Of a stretch of 62,778 bases of DNA, positions 33,952 through 44,900 are shown piece by piece. A program made the translations under genes and the position numbers. Every line of letters begins with the position of its first letter. Position 1 is the first letter of the stretch. The notes beneath the pieces are model-generated. The model saw only the letters and a program-made list of their open reading frames with translations. It had not been told where the DNA came from and searched no databases. This DNA is from Anaerolineae bacterium (GTDB taxonomy: Bacteria; Chloroflexota; Anaerolineae; UBA4142; SHND01): the NCBI GenBank assembly GCA_021463195.1, contig JAJTXZ010000022.1, forward strand, positions 1 through 62,778, written 5' to 3'.

Positions 33952-34608
33952 ATGCTTGCCCATGATGACCCTGAGGACATTGAATATCAAGCCGCGATGA
34001 AACTACAGATGCGTCAGATATCGGATGAACAATTTCGAAAATTCGAAGGATACGCCGCGGAAATTTTTTCCGCCTTTGGTCTCGATTTGAATACGCCCGC
34101 CACTCAAGATACGCCGCGTCGTTTTATCCAAGCGCTCTTTGATATCACCGAAGGTTACGATGGCGACCCTAAATTATTGCGCGTCTTTGACACGGAATGT
34201 CACGGCGAGCCCGACTGCCGTTTGAGCCAAGTCATCGAAGGTCCGATTCCATTTTTCGCGCTGTGCGAACATCATGCGCTGCCTTTTTATGGCATGGCTT
34301 ATGTCGGATACATCGCGCACGAAAATATTATCGGCATTTCCAAATTAACGCGCCTTGTGCGGCTCTTTGCCAAACGCTTTGCGGTGCAAGAGCGCATCGG
34401 ACAGCAAATCGCGGATACGCTCGAGACAATGCTTCATCCGCACGGCGTGGCAGTGTATCTTGAAGCGCATCATCTCTGCATGGAAATGCGCGGCGTGCGC
34501 GAAATTTCGCCCATCACGCGCACGACCGTCTGGCGCGGCCATTATGCGAACGACGCGGCGCTCCGTTCGGAATTTTTTACCGCTTGCGGTTTGCAAAGGG
34601 ACAAGTGA
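33952..34608 (+). CDS. folE: GTP cyclohydrolase I
   Basis: The enzyme converts GTP to dihydroneopterin triphosphate, the first step of folate and pterin synthesis. The 218-residue protein has the zinc ligands in FFALCEHHALPFYG and in AHHLCMEMRGVRE, and the QERIGQQIADTLE segment of the GTP-binding site. AGAGGAG lies upstream of the ATG. It is not next to other folate genes. Confidence 0.95.
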   Translation: MLAHDDPEDIEYQAAMKLQMRQISDEQFRKFEGYAAEIFSAFGLDLNTPATQDTPRRFIQALFDITEGYDGDPKLLRVFDTECHGEPDCRLSQVIEGPIPFFALCEHHALPFYGMAYVGYIAHENIIGISKLTRLVRLFAKRFAVQERIGQQIADTLETMLHPHGVAVYLEAHHLCMEMRGVREISPITRTTVWRGHYANDAALRSEFFTACGLQRDK

Positions 34609-34701
34609 TGGCGACAATAAAGTAAAACTTGCAACGCGGCTTGCAGGATGAATAATTATTCCGCTCTCTGGTTCAACATCTTTCTGTCCACACTCCCGGC
34701 G

Positions 34702-34746
34702 AAACAAGCCGCGCGCGAGAAAATCAATCTCGCGCGCGGCTTGTTT
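34702..34746. terminator. Strong hairpin after folE, in the 316-base folE to P-ATPase gap
   Basis: A perfect 19-base stem starting AAACAAGCCGCGCGCG with a 7-base loop, ending in GTTT. The rest of 34609-34924 holds no credible gene. Confidence 0.75.
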
Positions 34747-34924
34747 CTGCCAAACGATCACTCGGTCACGCTGCGCTTGCGCGAGAAACTTGACTCGGCG
34801 CAGCGCGCGCTTTTCGCAATGACTCTGGCAGGCGCCTACGCGATTTCATGTTGTTCGAGCGCTATCCAACCATTTCGCCCGTTTTTGTTCTCCCACAAAT
34901 GCACTTGGTCTTTGAGAAACGCGC

Positions 34925-37786
34925 ATGAGCGAAACTTTTATACCCTATCGTGAGAGCGTCGCGACAGTTCTGGCGCATTTTGACGTCGACGCGGCACACG
35001 GTTTGAGCGCGCGCCAAGCGCGGACGCGTCTGGAACAGTATGGCAAAAATGAATTGCCGCGCACGCCGCCCGAACCCGAATGGAAAAAATTTATCGCGCA
35101 GTTTCAAAATCCGCTTACGACGCTGCTTCTCGCCGCCACCATAGTTTCGTTTGTGGCGTGGCTGATTGAACAGGAAAGCGGATTGCCATACGAAACATTC
35201 ACGATTCTAGCGATTGTGCTTTTGAACGCGGGCTTGGGTTACGCGCAAGAAAATCGCGCGGAACATGCCGTCGCGGCGCTGCAAGCCATGTCCGCGCCCA
35301 CCGCGCGCGTTTTACGCAAAGGCGCGCCGCAAATCATTCACGCCAATGAGGTCGTGCCGGGCGATATCCTGCTGCTGGAAGAAGGCGACACTTTGCCCGC
35401 CGACGCGCGCGTGTTGGAATCTATCGCGCTGCGCGTCGCCGAAAGCGCGCTCACCGGCGAAAGTTCTGCGGTCTCCAAAGACAGCGACACGCTTGCTAAT
35501 GAAGCGAGCGTAGGCGACCAATCGAATATGGTGTTTAGCGGGACGGCGGTCACAGCGGGACGCGGACGCGCCATCGCGACCGCAACGGGCGCGACGACTG
35601 AAATCGGCAAAATCGCCGATACGCTGCACGCGCAAAAAGAAGAGCCGACGCCGCTGCAAAAAGAATTGAACGTGGTCGGCGCGCTGCTCGGCAAAATTGT
35701 CATTGCCATCGCGGTTTTGATGGGCTTGATTTTATTTATCGCCAATCGCGAAGCGCGTTCGCTCAACAATTTTATTGATATTTTATTGCTCGCGGTTTCG
35801 CTCGCCGTCGCGGCGGTGCCCGAGGGACTCACCGCGATTACGACGATTGTGCTTTCGCTCGGTATGGCGCGCATGGCGAAACGCAATGTGATTGTGCGCA
35901 AGTTGAACGCGGTCGAGACGCTCGGCTCGACGACAGTGATTTGTTCGGACAAAACCGGAACGCTGACAAAGAATGAAATCACCGTGCGCGCGGCGCTCGT
36001 GCCGCGCGCGCATTCATCCACCGACGATGCGACCGCCGTAGAGCCAACGCCGACGGGTTCTATGCGTCTCGATTTCACCGGCAGCGGTTACGAACCAAGC
36101 GGCGAAATTCAAGTTCACGGCGTCGTGTTGACGGACCAAGCGGCGCGCGCACAGGCGCAGCGCCTGCTGCGTTTTGCGGTCTTGGCAAACAACGCGAGCT
36201 TGCGCGAACAGGATGGACGCTGGACGATTCAGGGCGACCCGACCGAAGGCGCGCTATGGGTGGCAGCGCGCAAGGCAGGTCTCGACGCAAACGCTTTGCA
36301 GACGCGCTATCAGCGCATTGGCGAAGCGCCCTTTTCCTCGGAACGCAAGATGATGTCGGCGATCCTAACGGACGCGCAAAACGAGACTCGCCTCGCCGTC
36401 GCGTCAAAAGGCGCGCCGGATATTTTGCTCGCGCGCTGCGCGGCGGAGCGCGTGGGCGAGGTGGAATACGCGTTGACGCCCGAACGCCGTCGCGAAATTC
36501 AAAACGCGATTGACGCGTTGGCGCAGCAAGCGCTGCGGACGCTCGGCGTCGCCTATCGTTATTTGGACCGAAATAAAATCACGGGCGCGCTAATTCAAGA
36601 ACCGGAAGCGGAATTGGTGTGGCTCGGCGCGGTGGGCATGATGGATCCGCCACGACCCGAAGCGCGCGCGGCAGTGCGGCGCGCGCAAGCCGCGGGCGTG
36701 CGTTCTATCATGATTACGGGCGACCATCCGGCGACGGCTGCCGCGATTGGATACGAATTAGGCATCCTCACGCCGGGCGAACGCGCGGTCACCGGCGCGG
36801 AATTGCAAAAAACAAACGAAGAGCATTTGCGGGAATTGGTGAAACGCGTAACGGTCTTTGCGCGCGTCGCGCCCGAACACAAATTGCGCATTGTGCGCGC
36901 GCTCAAAGCGAATGGCGCGATTACGGCGATGACGGGTGACGGCGTGAACGACGCGCCCGCGTTAAAAGCATCCGATATTGGCGTGGCGATGGGCATCACG
37001 GGGACCGACGTTTCCAAAGGCGCGGCGGACATGATTCTCGCCGACGATAATTTCTCCAGCATCGTCGCGGCGGTGGAAGAAGGACGTTCGATTTTTGCCA
37101 ATATCCAAAAATTTTTGCGCTATCTTTTGTCTTCCAACATCGGCGAAGTGCTGGTGATGTTTTTTGGCGTGCTGCTCGGGACGCGGCTCGGTTTATTGCC
37201 AGAGGCGGGTTCGCGCATTATCGTGCCGCTGTTGGCGACGCAAATTTTGTGGATTAATCTGCTGACCGATTCGGGCCCCGCGCTCGCGCTCGGCGTGGAA
37301 CCGCCCGACCCGGATGTGATGCAAAAACCGCCGCGCAACCCCAAAGCGAGCGTCATTACGCGCGCAATGTGGTTCGACATTTTTTTTGTCGGCGTGATTA
37401 TGATGGTCGGCACGCTCGCGGTGATGGACGCGTCGCTGCCAAATGGTTGGATTGCCGGCGCAAACGGCACGATGGCGTACGCGCAAACAATGGCATTCAC
37501 GACGCTCGTATTTTTCCAGCTGTTCAACGCGTTGAACGCGCGCTCGGATGAATTATCCGCGTTCACTGGTTTGTTTTCCAACAAATGGTTATGGCTCGCC
37601 ATCGGCGTTTCGGTCCTGCTGCAAGGCGTCGTCATCTATACGCCAGCGCTGCAAACCGCGTTTTCGACTGTGGCGCTCACCGGAGCCGATTGGGCGCTTT
37701 GTATCGCCGTCGGCAGCACAGTGTTATGGCTGCGCGAATTGGTAAAAATTTTCCAGCGCGCGCGCGCGAAAAAACGCGTCGCGTGA
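34925..37786 (+). CDS. Calcium-type P-type cation-transporting ATPase
   Basis: A 953-residue P2-type pump. Order of features: N-terminal cation-ATPase domain (GLSARQARTRLEQYGKNELP), M1-M2, actuator domain with the LTGES loop, M4 with VPEGL (the PEGL motif of Ca2+/Na+ pumps), the phosphorylation site CSDKTGTLTKNE, nucleotide-binding domain (GDPTEGAL), hinge MTGDGVNDAPALKASDIGVAMG, and six C-terminal spans. It probably expels Ca2+; the exact ion is not proven. Start ATG at 34925 without an obvious ribosome binding site. Ends at a bidirectional terminator. Confidence 0.93.
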   Translation: MSETFIPYRESVATVLAHFDVDAAHGLSARQARTRLEQYGKNELPRTPPEPEWKKFIAQFQNPLTTLLLAATIVSFVAWLIEQESGLPYETFTILAIVLLNAGLGYAQENRAEHAVAALQAMSAPTARVLRKGAPQIIHANEVVPGDILLLEEGDTLPADARVLESIALRVAESALTGESSAVSKDSDTLANEASVGDQSNMVFSGTAVTAGRGRAIATATGATTEIGKIADTLHAQKEEPTPLQKELNVVGALLGKIVIAIAVLMGLILFIANREARSLNNFIDILLLAVSLAVAAVPEGLTAITTIVLSLGMARMAKRNVIVRKLNAVETLGSTTVICSDKTGTLTKNEITVRAALVPRAHSSTDDATAVEPTPTGSMRLDFTGSGYEPSGEIQVHGVVLTDQAARAQAQRLLRFAVLANNASLREQDGRWTIQGDPTEGALWVAARKAGLDANALQTRYQRIGEAPFSSERKMMSAILTDAQNETRLAVASKGAPDILLARCAAERVGEVEYALTPERRREIQNAIDALAQQALRTLGVAYRYLDRNKITGALIQEPEAELVWLGAVGMMDPPRPEARAAVRRAQAAGVRSIMITGDHPATAAAIGYELGILTPGERAVTGAELQKTNEEHLRELVKRVTVFARVAPEHKLRIVRALKANGAITAMTGDGVNDAPALKASDIGVAMGITGTDVSKGAADMILADDNFSSIVAAVEEGRSIFANIQKFLRYLLSSNIGEVLVMFFGVLLGTRLGLLPEAGSRIIVPLLATQILWINLLTDSGPALALGVEPPDPDVMQKPPRNPKASVITRAMWFDIFFVGVIMMVGTLAVMDASLPNGWIAGANGTMAYAQTMAFTTLVFFQLFNALNARSDELSAFTGLFSNKWLWLAIGVSVLLQGVVIYTPALQTAFSTVALTGADWALCIAVGSTVLWLRELVKIFQRARAKKRVA

Positions 37787-37805
37787 CTTTGCGCGATGGA
37801 ACAAG

Positions 37806-37832
37806 CGGCGAGTAAAAATGCTCGCCGTTTTT
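37806..37832. terminator. Bidirectional terminator between P-ATPase and DUF58 genes
   Basis: Stem CGGCGAG with CTCGCCG, 8-base loop, T-run on both strands. Confidence 0.85.
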
Positions 37833-39189
37833 ATGAGCGCGCGGTTTGCGGCGCGCCGCCCAACACCGCGCGCAGGTCATCGCCTTGCCGAACGATATAA
37901 GTGATAATACCGCTCGCGGTGAGTTCGCCGACGATGGGCGCAAAGTTGACGCCGATGCCGAACGAACCTGCGTCAATCAAAATGACGATGAGATGAAAAC
38001 CGCGTCGGCGCAAATCTTGCGCGTATTGAATCCACGCGACTTCAGCCGAGGGCGTGACCAACGCGAGCGTGACGCTGCGATTCATGGTCGCCGTTTCGCG
38101 CGCGATCAACGACGCGAACGGTTCGCTGCCATTCGATTCCGCGACGGCGAGCATTTCTAACAGCCGCGTCAACTGACGTTCGCCGCGGTCGGGCTGCGCG
38201 TACAAGTTTTCGTTGTTGGACGCCACGAGTCCGACCGCGCGTTGTTTGTCCAAAAAATATTTGGCGATGGATGCCGCGCAGGTGACCGCATACTCTTCGG
38301 TATTGGGCGCAATCGGCGCTAGCTGTTCCGCTTTGATTTCGAGCATCCACGCTTCTTCGACTTCGCGTTCGTACCACGCTTGTTCCCACCAAGCGCCCGC
38401 GTGAATGCCGCGCTCCAAATCCAATAAAATCCAAACATCCGCCGTCGGATCAAGTTCAAATTCTTTGACGATCAGGCGGTCGTAACGCGCCACTGAATTC
38501 CAATGAATGCGGTTGTACGAATCGCCCGGCGCGTATTCGCGCGTGCCGGACACATTGGTCGTTACATGATGCGTGCGTTGAAAGCGCGTGTCGCCGCCGC
38601 GCAAATTGCCGAGACTGGGCGCGAACTGCGGCAAATCCAAAGTGAGCGGATAGACGACGAGCGCGCGTTCGGTTTCCGGCAAAGCGCGATGAAACACAAA
38701 CAGACCGAACGGGTCGCCGCTGGACGCCGTAATTGGCCCCAGCCGAAAACGTCCGCGCAAGCGGCACAAGGAACGCACGAGAAAGGTGTAGCGCACGCGC
38801 GGCGACATCGCGGACAGCACGCGCCCGACCGGATGCCCGGGCATGTTGCCGCCGTCCACCAATTCGAGCCACAGTTTCGGAATGTGTCCGGTGCTGATAG
38901 CGGTGATACGTTCTTCGACAATTTTTCCGACTTGGGCGCGCAGCGTCAAAACCGTGCGTTCGAGCCGAAACGATTGCACGCTGTACAGCGCCCACAGAAA
39001 CGCGGCGCCAACGACGAGCAGAATGAGATACGAGAGGCGAAAAAAGATATCGCGATTGGTCGCGATGGCGAGATTCGCCAACACCGCCCAAATCACAATC
39101 AAAAGCCATACGCGCCGCAGATTAAGAATGAACCCGGAACGGAGATAGAACGCGCGGAGACGCTTGAGCGAATTTTTCAGGCAAGCCAT
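37831..39189 (-). CDS. DUF58 membrane protein
   Basis: A 452-residue protein with two N-terminal spans (VWLLIVIWAVLANLAIA and LSYLILLVVGAAFLWALY), a beta-rich middle, and the DUF58 signature SGTREYAPGDSYNRIHWNSVARYDRLIVKEFE, followed by a vWA-like domain (DVWILLDLERG). DUF58 proteins pair with MoxR AAA+ ATPases and are thought to act in envelope assembly or metal insertion. The moxR-like gene lies 9 bases upstream, so they form an operon. Confidence 0.9.
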   Translation of the reverse strand: MACLKNSLKRLRAFYLRSGFILNLRRVWLLIVIWAVLANLAIATNRDIFFRLSYLILLVVGAAFLWALYSVQSFRLERTVLTLRAQVGKIVEERITAISTGHIPKLWLELVDGGNMPGHPVGRVLSAMSPRVRYTFLVRSLCRLRGRFRLGPITASSGDPFGLFVFHRALPETERALVVYPLTLDLPQFAPSLGNLRGGDTRFQRTHHVTTNVSGTREYAPGDSYNRIHWNSVARYDRLIVKEFELDPTADVWILLDLERGIHAGAWWEQAWYEREVEEAWMLEIKAEQLAPIAPNTEEYAVTCAASIAKYFLDKQRAVGLVASNNENLYAQPDRGERQLTRLLEMLAVAESNGSEPFASLIARETATMNRSVTLALVTPSAEVAWIQYAQDLRRRGFHLIVILIDAGSFGIGVNFAPIVGELTASGIITYIVRQGDDLRAVLGGAPQTARS

Positions 39190-39198
39190 GTTGGAGAG

Positions 39199-40197
39199 CT
39201 AGCGCGCGCGCGCGCCCGGCACCGGCACGCTATTGACAATTTCATTCACAATCACGCGCGCGTCAACATGTTTCAAGCGCGCGGCGGGCGAAAGGATGAT
39301 GCGATGCGCGAGCGTCGCGTCGGCGAGTTCTTTGATGTCGTCGGGCGAAACAAAATCGCGGCTGCGAAGGGCGGCTTTGGCTTGCGACGTTTTCAACAAG
39401 GCGAGCGAACCGCGCGGCGAGGCGCCGAGATATACATCGGGATGTCGCCGCGTCGCTTCGACCAGCGCGACGATATATTCTTGAATCAGACGGTCTATAT
39501 AAATTTCTTTGATTGCGCGCTGCGCGCGCAATAAATCAGCCGCGCTGATAATCTGCTGCGTCTCTTCAATCGGATGCACGCGCTGCTGCGCTTGGAGCAT
39601 TTGCGCTTCTTCGGCGGGCGCGGGATAGCCGAGATGAATGCGCATCATAAAGCGGTCTAGCTGCGCTTCGGGCAGCGGAAAGGTGCCTTCGTACTCGATC
39701 GGGTTTTGCGTCGCCAGCACCAAAAACGGTTGCGGCATCGCGTGCGTCACGCCATCCACCGTTACCTGTCGTTCTTCCATCGCTTCGAGCAGCGCGCTTT
39801 GCGTCTTGGGCGTCGCGCGATTAATCTCATCGGTTAGCACGATTTGGGCAATGATGGGCCCGGGACGAAATTCAAACTCGCGCGTTTGTTGATTAAAAAT
39901 GCTCGTGCCGGTGACATCGGTCGGCAGCATATCGGGCGTGAATTGAATGCGGCGAAAAGTGCAACCGATTGATTTGGCGAACGCGCGCGCCAACATCGTT
40001 TTGCCTGTGCCCGGCACATCTTCAATCAACACATGCCCCTGACACAATAGCGCAATTAACGCGAGTTCAATCTCGCGATGTTTGCCGAAAATAACCTGTT
40101 CGACATTCGCGCGAAGGCGATTGCCTAAATCACGAATCGGTTCAACCGCCACGCGCGCGCGCGAATTGGCGGTCACCGTAGAAGGAGATACAGTCAT
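39199..40197 (-). CDS. MoxR-family AAA+ ATPase
   Basis: A 332-residue ATPase: Walker [20 protein letters not shown], Walker [25 protein letters not shown], sensor [26 protein letters not shown] and the C-terminal lid. MoxR ATPases act as chaperones with DUF58/vWA partners. The ATG at 40197 is preceded by GAGG six bases upstream; a longer TTG start at 40209 is less likely. A TATAAT at about 40216-40221 (minus strand) may be its -10. Confidence 0.92.
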   Translation of the reverse strand: MTVSPSTVTANSRARVAVEPIRDLGNRLRANVEQVIFGKHREIELALIALLCQGHVLIEDVPGTGKTMLARAFAKSIGCTFRRIQFTPDMLPTDVTGTSIFNQQTREFEFRPGPIIAQIVLTDEINRATPKTQSALLEAMEERQVTVDGVTHAMPQPFLVLATQNPIEYEGTFPLPEAQLDRFMMRIHLGYPAPAEEAQMLQAQQRVHPIEETQQIISAADLLRAQRAIKEIYIDRLIQEYIVALVEATRRHPDVYLGASPRGSLALLKTSQAKAALRSRDFVSPDDIKELADATLAHRIILSPAARLKHVDARVIVNEIVNSVPVPGARAR

Positions 40198-40379
40198 TGC
40201 CTGCCTCAAGTTGAAATGACACGATTATAGTTAGAAATTTGTTCTGACGCGAATTCCAGCATCAGCGCTTGGATAAGCATTGCGCGTCGCGCTTGCGACG
40301 ATAGAGCGCATCGCCGCAAGCGCACGCGAGCTTGCTTTGGATCGCGTAATGGTAATCACAAACCGAATCGGCGTTGATG

Positions 40380-41732
40380 TTAATTGTCCGCAAAATTGCG
40401 TATCAACTCGCGGATAAAGACGATGCTTTGAAAATAATCGTCTATGCGAATATTTTCGTCCGGCGCGTGACCGCGCGTATCGGGGTAACCGCAGCCCGCG
40501 CTCACCGCGGGAATGTTCAACTGTTGACACAAATCGTACATTGGACCGCTGCCGGCGGCGGTGGGATACACCACCGCGTCGCGCTGATAGGTCGCGCGCG
40601 CGGCGGCTTTGGCTGCCTGTACAATCGCGCTGTCGAGCGGCGAACGCGCGACATGTTCGCCGTTTTCGGTTTGAACGATTTGAATATCCGCAAAGCCATG
40701 CGCGTCGAGATGTCGGCGCAACAAATCCAAAATTAGTTCAGGCGTTTGATCTGGCACCAACCGAAAATCCAATTTCACAAACGCATGATTCGGCAAAACG
40801 GTTTTGCCGCCAGCGCCGGTATAACCCGACTGTATGCCGCAAATCGTCACCGTCGGCGTGAAATACAATTTTTTCACCGCGTCAAAATCGCGCGCGCCGT
40901 TGATAAATTGTTTTACGCCGAATTTTTCCAATTCGAGATCGGTGTCAAAGGGAATGTGCGATGCGGCTTCCAGTTCAAGCGCGTTCGGTTCGCGCACATA
41001 ATCGTTATAGCTGTCAATCGTAATCTCGTCGCGTTCATTTTTCAAAGTCGCCAGCGCCCACACCAAACGCCAGGCGGGATTTTCGACGATGGACGCCGCG
41101 CCCGAATGTAAATCGCGATTCGCGCCGCGCGCGTGCAATTCCAAATAGAGGATGCCTTTCAAACCGCAGATCAACATCGGATTCTCGTGCGAATCTTTCG
41201 CGCCAAATTCCCACAAGCAGCCGTCCGCGCCTTGAATCAATTCGCGCTGCGCCGCGACGAATTTTCCCAAATTCGGGCTGCCGATTTCTTCTTCGCCTTC
41301 AATCACCCATTTGATTTTCAACGGCAGCGCGCCTTCGGTCGCCAGCCAGCTTTCGACGGCTTGGAGGCGCAGCAATAAATCACCCTTGTTATCCGCGACG
41401 CCGCGCGCATATATTTTGCCATCCCGAATGGTTGGCTCCCACGGCGGCGTCGTCCACAAGTCGAGTGGCTCGGGTGGCTGCACGTCATAATGGTCGTAAA
41501 TCAACAGCGTCTTGGCGCCGCTGCCAATTTCGCCATAGACAACGGGAAAGCCGTCCGCGATAGGAATTAATCGCGCCTGCGCGCCCAATTTTTGCAGCCG
41601 CGCCAATACCTTGTCCGCCATTTCGCGCATGCCTAAATTTTGCGCGGCGACGCTGGGCTGCGCCGTAAAATCCTTCAATTCGTTCAAAAACCGTTCGCGG
41701 TTCTGCGCCACATATTCATCAAATGTCGGCAT
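40380..41732 (-). CDS. M20 family dipeptidase
   Basis: A 450-residue zinc peptidase of the M20/ArgE group. Metal and catalytic residues are visible in LLIYDHYDVQPPEP, ARGVADNKGDLLLRL, WVIEGEEEIGSPNLG (catalytic Glu and a metal Glu) and SAGCGYPDTRGHAPDENI (last metal His). It probably cleaves small peptides in the cytoplasm. It stands alone; a long hairpin with AAACGGCGCG/CGCGCCGTTT arms lies upstream at about 41757-41800. Confidence 0.9.
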   Translation of the reverse strand: MPTFDEYVAQNRERFLNELKDFTAQPSVAAQNLGMREMADKVLARLQKLGAQARLIPIADGFPVVYGEIGSGAKTLLIYDHYDVQPPEPLDLWTTPPWEPTIRDGKIYARGVADNKGDLLLRLQAVESWLATEGALPLKIKWVIEGEEEIGSPNLGKFVAAQRELIQGADGCLWEFGAKDSHENPMLICGLKGILYLELHARGANRDLHSGAASIVENPAWRLVWALATLKNERDEITIDSYNDYVREPNALELEAASHIPFDTDLELEKFGVKQFINGARDFDAVKKLYFTPTVTICGIQSGYTGAGGKTVLPNHAFVKLDFRLVPDQTPELILDLLRRHLDAHGFADIQIVQTENGEHVARSPLDSAIVQAAKAAARATYQRDAVVYPTAAGSGPMYDLCQQLNIPAVSAGCGYPDTRGHAPDENIRIDDYFQSIVFIRELIRNFADN

Positions 41733-41944
41733 TTTTATTCCTTTGGATAGGATAAAACGGCGCGAATCTACGCAAATAAAATCAAATGCGCGCCGTTTGG
41801 AGCGTTGCGTGATTTCTAAATTTTCAGTCTTGCGCCTTTCGACTTGGACATTCGCCCATTATACCCCCCCTTGCGCGATTTTCAGGATTGCATAAAATTT
41901 CAGCATCCTGACCTTTCGACTCGCGAGAAATTTCAGCGCTCTCT

Positions 41945-44900
41945 ATGAAATCTGAAACAACGCATTACGCGCGGCGTCGCCATCTCGCGATTGCCATTGG
42001 TGTCACGTTTGTTTTTTTCCTCTTTGCCCCTTTTGCAAAAACTTTCGCTCCGCCAACCGCGCTCGCTGAAACGCCGCGCGCGGATTTGGAATTGACCGCC
42101 GCGTTTCCCACCGCTGAAATCAACGCCGACGAAACATTTGTCACACGCTATCGCATTCTTAATCATGGGCCCGCCGCGGCGACGCGCGTAACCTTTCGCC
42201 TCACGCTGCCGCAAAGCGTCATTGTGGAAAGCGTAGAGGCGGAACGCGGGCAATGCGTGAAACTGGACGCGAGCGCACGCGACGCGCTGCGCTGCGATAT
42301 CGGCCGTCTCGCCGCGGGCAAAACGGTCTCGATCGTTTTGAATGCGCGCGCGACAGACAGCAAAGCGACGTTCAGTTTGCGCGCGCGCGTGCAAGCCAAA
42401 ACAGCGGACGCGAACAAACGCAATAATCGCGTGGTCAAAAATCTACGCGTACAGCGCAGACACCCTCCGCCCGAAGCGCCAATTATTCTTACAGTCAATG
42501 ATACCGCTGATACGGACGATGGCGATTGCAATGGCGCGTCCGGCGACTGCACGCTGCGCGAAGCGATCAACGTCGCCAACGCCAATCTCGACCCCGACAC
42601 GATTGGATTTAATTTTAGCGGCGTCGCGCCGTATACGATTGCGCTCGGCAGCGCGCTGCCCTCGCTGACCAATCGGGTGACGATTGATGGCACCTCTGAA
42701 CCGGATTGGGTTGCGACGGCGCCGCCAATCGTCGTGTTGAATGGCATCGGCGCCGGCAGCGTAAGCGGGCTGATTCTGGACGCCGGTTCGGATAACAGCA
42801 TCATCAAGGGGCTCGTCATTCAAAATTTTGCCGAAGATGGCATTGTCATTCGCAGCGATGACAATACCATTCAAACGAATTGTATCGGCACAACTTTTAG
42901 TTGTGCCGACAATGGCGATAACCGCAACGGCATTGTGATTGAAAGCGGCGCGGCGCGCAATGTGATTGGCGGCAGCCGCGCGTCGCAGGCGCGCTGCGAT
43001 GGCGATTGCAATGTCATTTCCAGCCACCGCGCGGTGGATTTTGGCAGAGGCATCTGGATACGCGATTCGGGCAGCGTTGGCAATACGATTACGGGAAATT
43101 TTATCGGCGTGAATTGGAACGCGACGCTGCGCTTGCCCAACACCATTGGCATTTTAATCCAAGACGCGTCCGACAATATTATCGGCGGGCCGAATCACAG
43201 CGCGGGCAATTTTGAAGACAATGTCATCGCGGGCAACAATTCCCACGGAATTTTTATTCGCGATGCCACCGCGACCAACAACAAAATCGTCGGCAATCGC
43301 ATCGGCAATGAACCGACCGAAGATGTGAACGTGAGCAATCTCGGCGTCGGCATCGAACTGCGCGATTCGAACGGCAATATTATCGGCACGGCGGCGCCGG
43401 GCGAACAAAACACGATTACGGGTAACGAGTCCGATGCCATCCTCTTGAACAACGCCAAAAGCAATTCCATCAACGGCAATCGTATCGGCACAAACGCGGC
43501 GGGCGACAATAAAATTCAGGACTCTTTTAGCGCGGACATCACTAATGCCGCTGATGGTATTCTCATCAAAGAATTTCTTGGCGCTTCGCGCGACAATCTC
43601 ATTCTCGGCAACGTCATCAGTTTCAACAGCGCGAATGGCATTACCATTCAAGGCGGCGCCAATACTGGCAACCAAATTCGCGGCAACTTTATTGGTGTGC
43701 CGATTGCGGGTTCCATCTCATTAGGCAACTCGGACAATGGGATTGATCTCGCCGCGACCACAGCGGCGACGATGGGCACCCTCATTGGCGGCGCGACGCT
43801 CGCGGACCGCAATATCATTTCGGATAATGCCGGTGTCGGCATTTCAATGTTTCGCTCGAATGGCAATACAGTTCAAGGAAATTATATCGGCGTTGCCGCC
43901 GACGCCGTGACCGAAACGGCAAACGGCGATGGCGGCATTCAACTGCTCGAAAGCAGCTCCAATCTGATTGGAGACCCGACCGTCACCAATGGAACTTGCG
44001 ACAAGGGTTGCAATATTATCGCGCAAAATCGCGCGGAAGGTATCCTGATTGAATCGTTTGACACCACGCCCGCGCATTTCAATCGCATCGCCGGCAATTC
44101 CATCTACGGCAATGCGCTAAAGGGAATCAGTCTGGTCCCTGCCCCCAATAATGGAAATGACTTGCAGTCCTTTCAAACGATTTCGATTGCGGCTGCCGCC
44201 AGCACGACAATTGCGGGAACATTTACGGGCGCGCTTGGCATCAGCTATCGGCTGGAATTTTTCTATAATCGCGTTGCCGGCGCGCCGCCTACGCCCGGCT
44301 GCGATGGCTCTGGTTTTGGCGAAGGACAAATTTATATCGGTTTCCTCGACGTGATGGGCGTCGGCGCGCCTGCGCCGTTCTTTTATTACGCGCCGATTAT
44401 CACCGCGCCCATTGGTTCCCAAGTGACCGGAACCGCAACCGATTTGAGCAATCTCAACACTTCGGAATTTTCGAATTGCGTCACGGTGGAAGCCGCCACT
44501 GCCACGCCAACCATCACCGCGACCGCCACAAATACGGCGACGCCATCTGCCACCGCGACCAATACACCGACTAGCTCCGCGACCGCCACAAATACGACGA
44601 CGCCATCTGCCACCGCGACCAATACACCGACTAGCTCCGCGACCGCCACAAGTACGACGACGCCATCCAACACACCCAAGCCAACCAAAACTTACACACC
44701 CACATACACACCTTTCGGTCCGACAAAAACCAACACTGTCACGCCGACGCACACACCCATCACACCTACGATAACGGATACGCCGCCAAGTGGAAATAAT
44801 AACCCGACCAAAACTTTTACGCCGGCGACCCCATTGATACCGCTTGACGGAACGCCGACAGAGACACCGACGGCGATTATTTTCACAATCACGCCAGGCG

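Noticed and set aside
34648-34953. A 101-codon frame between folE and the P-ATPase gene
   Set aside because: It runs through a perfect 19-base terminator stem and into the ATPase gene; no protein-like features.
44521-44668. CRISPR-like spacing of repeats
   Set aside because: The units are contiguous 60-base tandem copies inside a coding frame, with no spacers and no cas genes.
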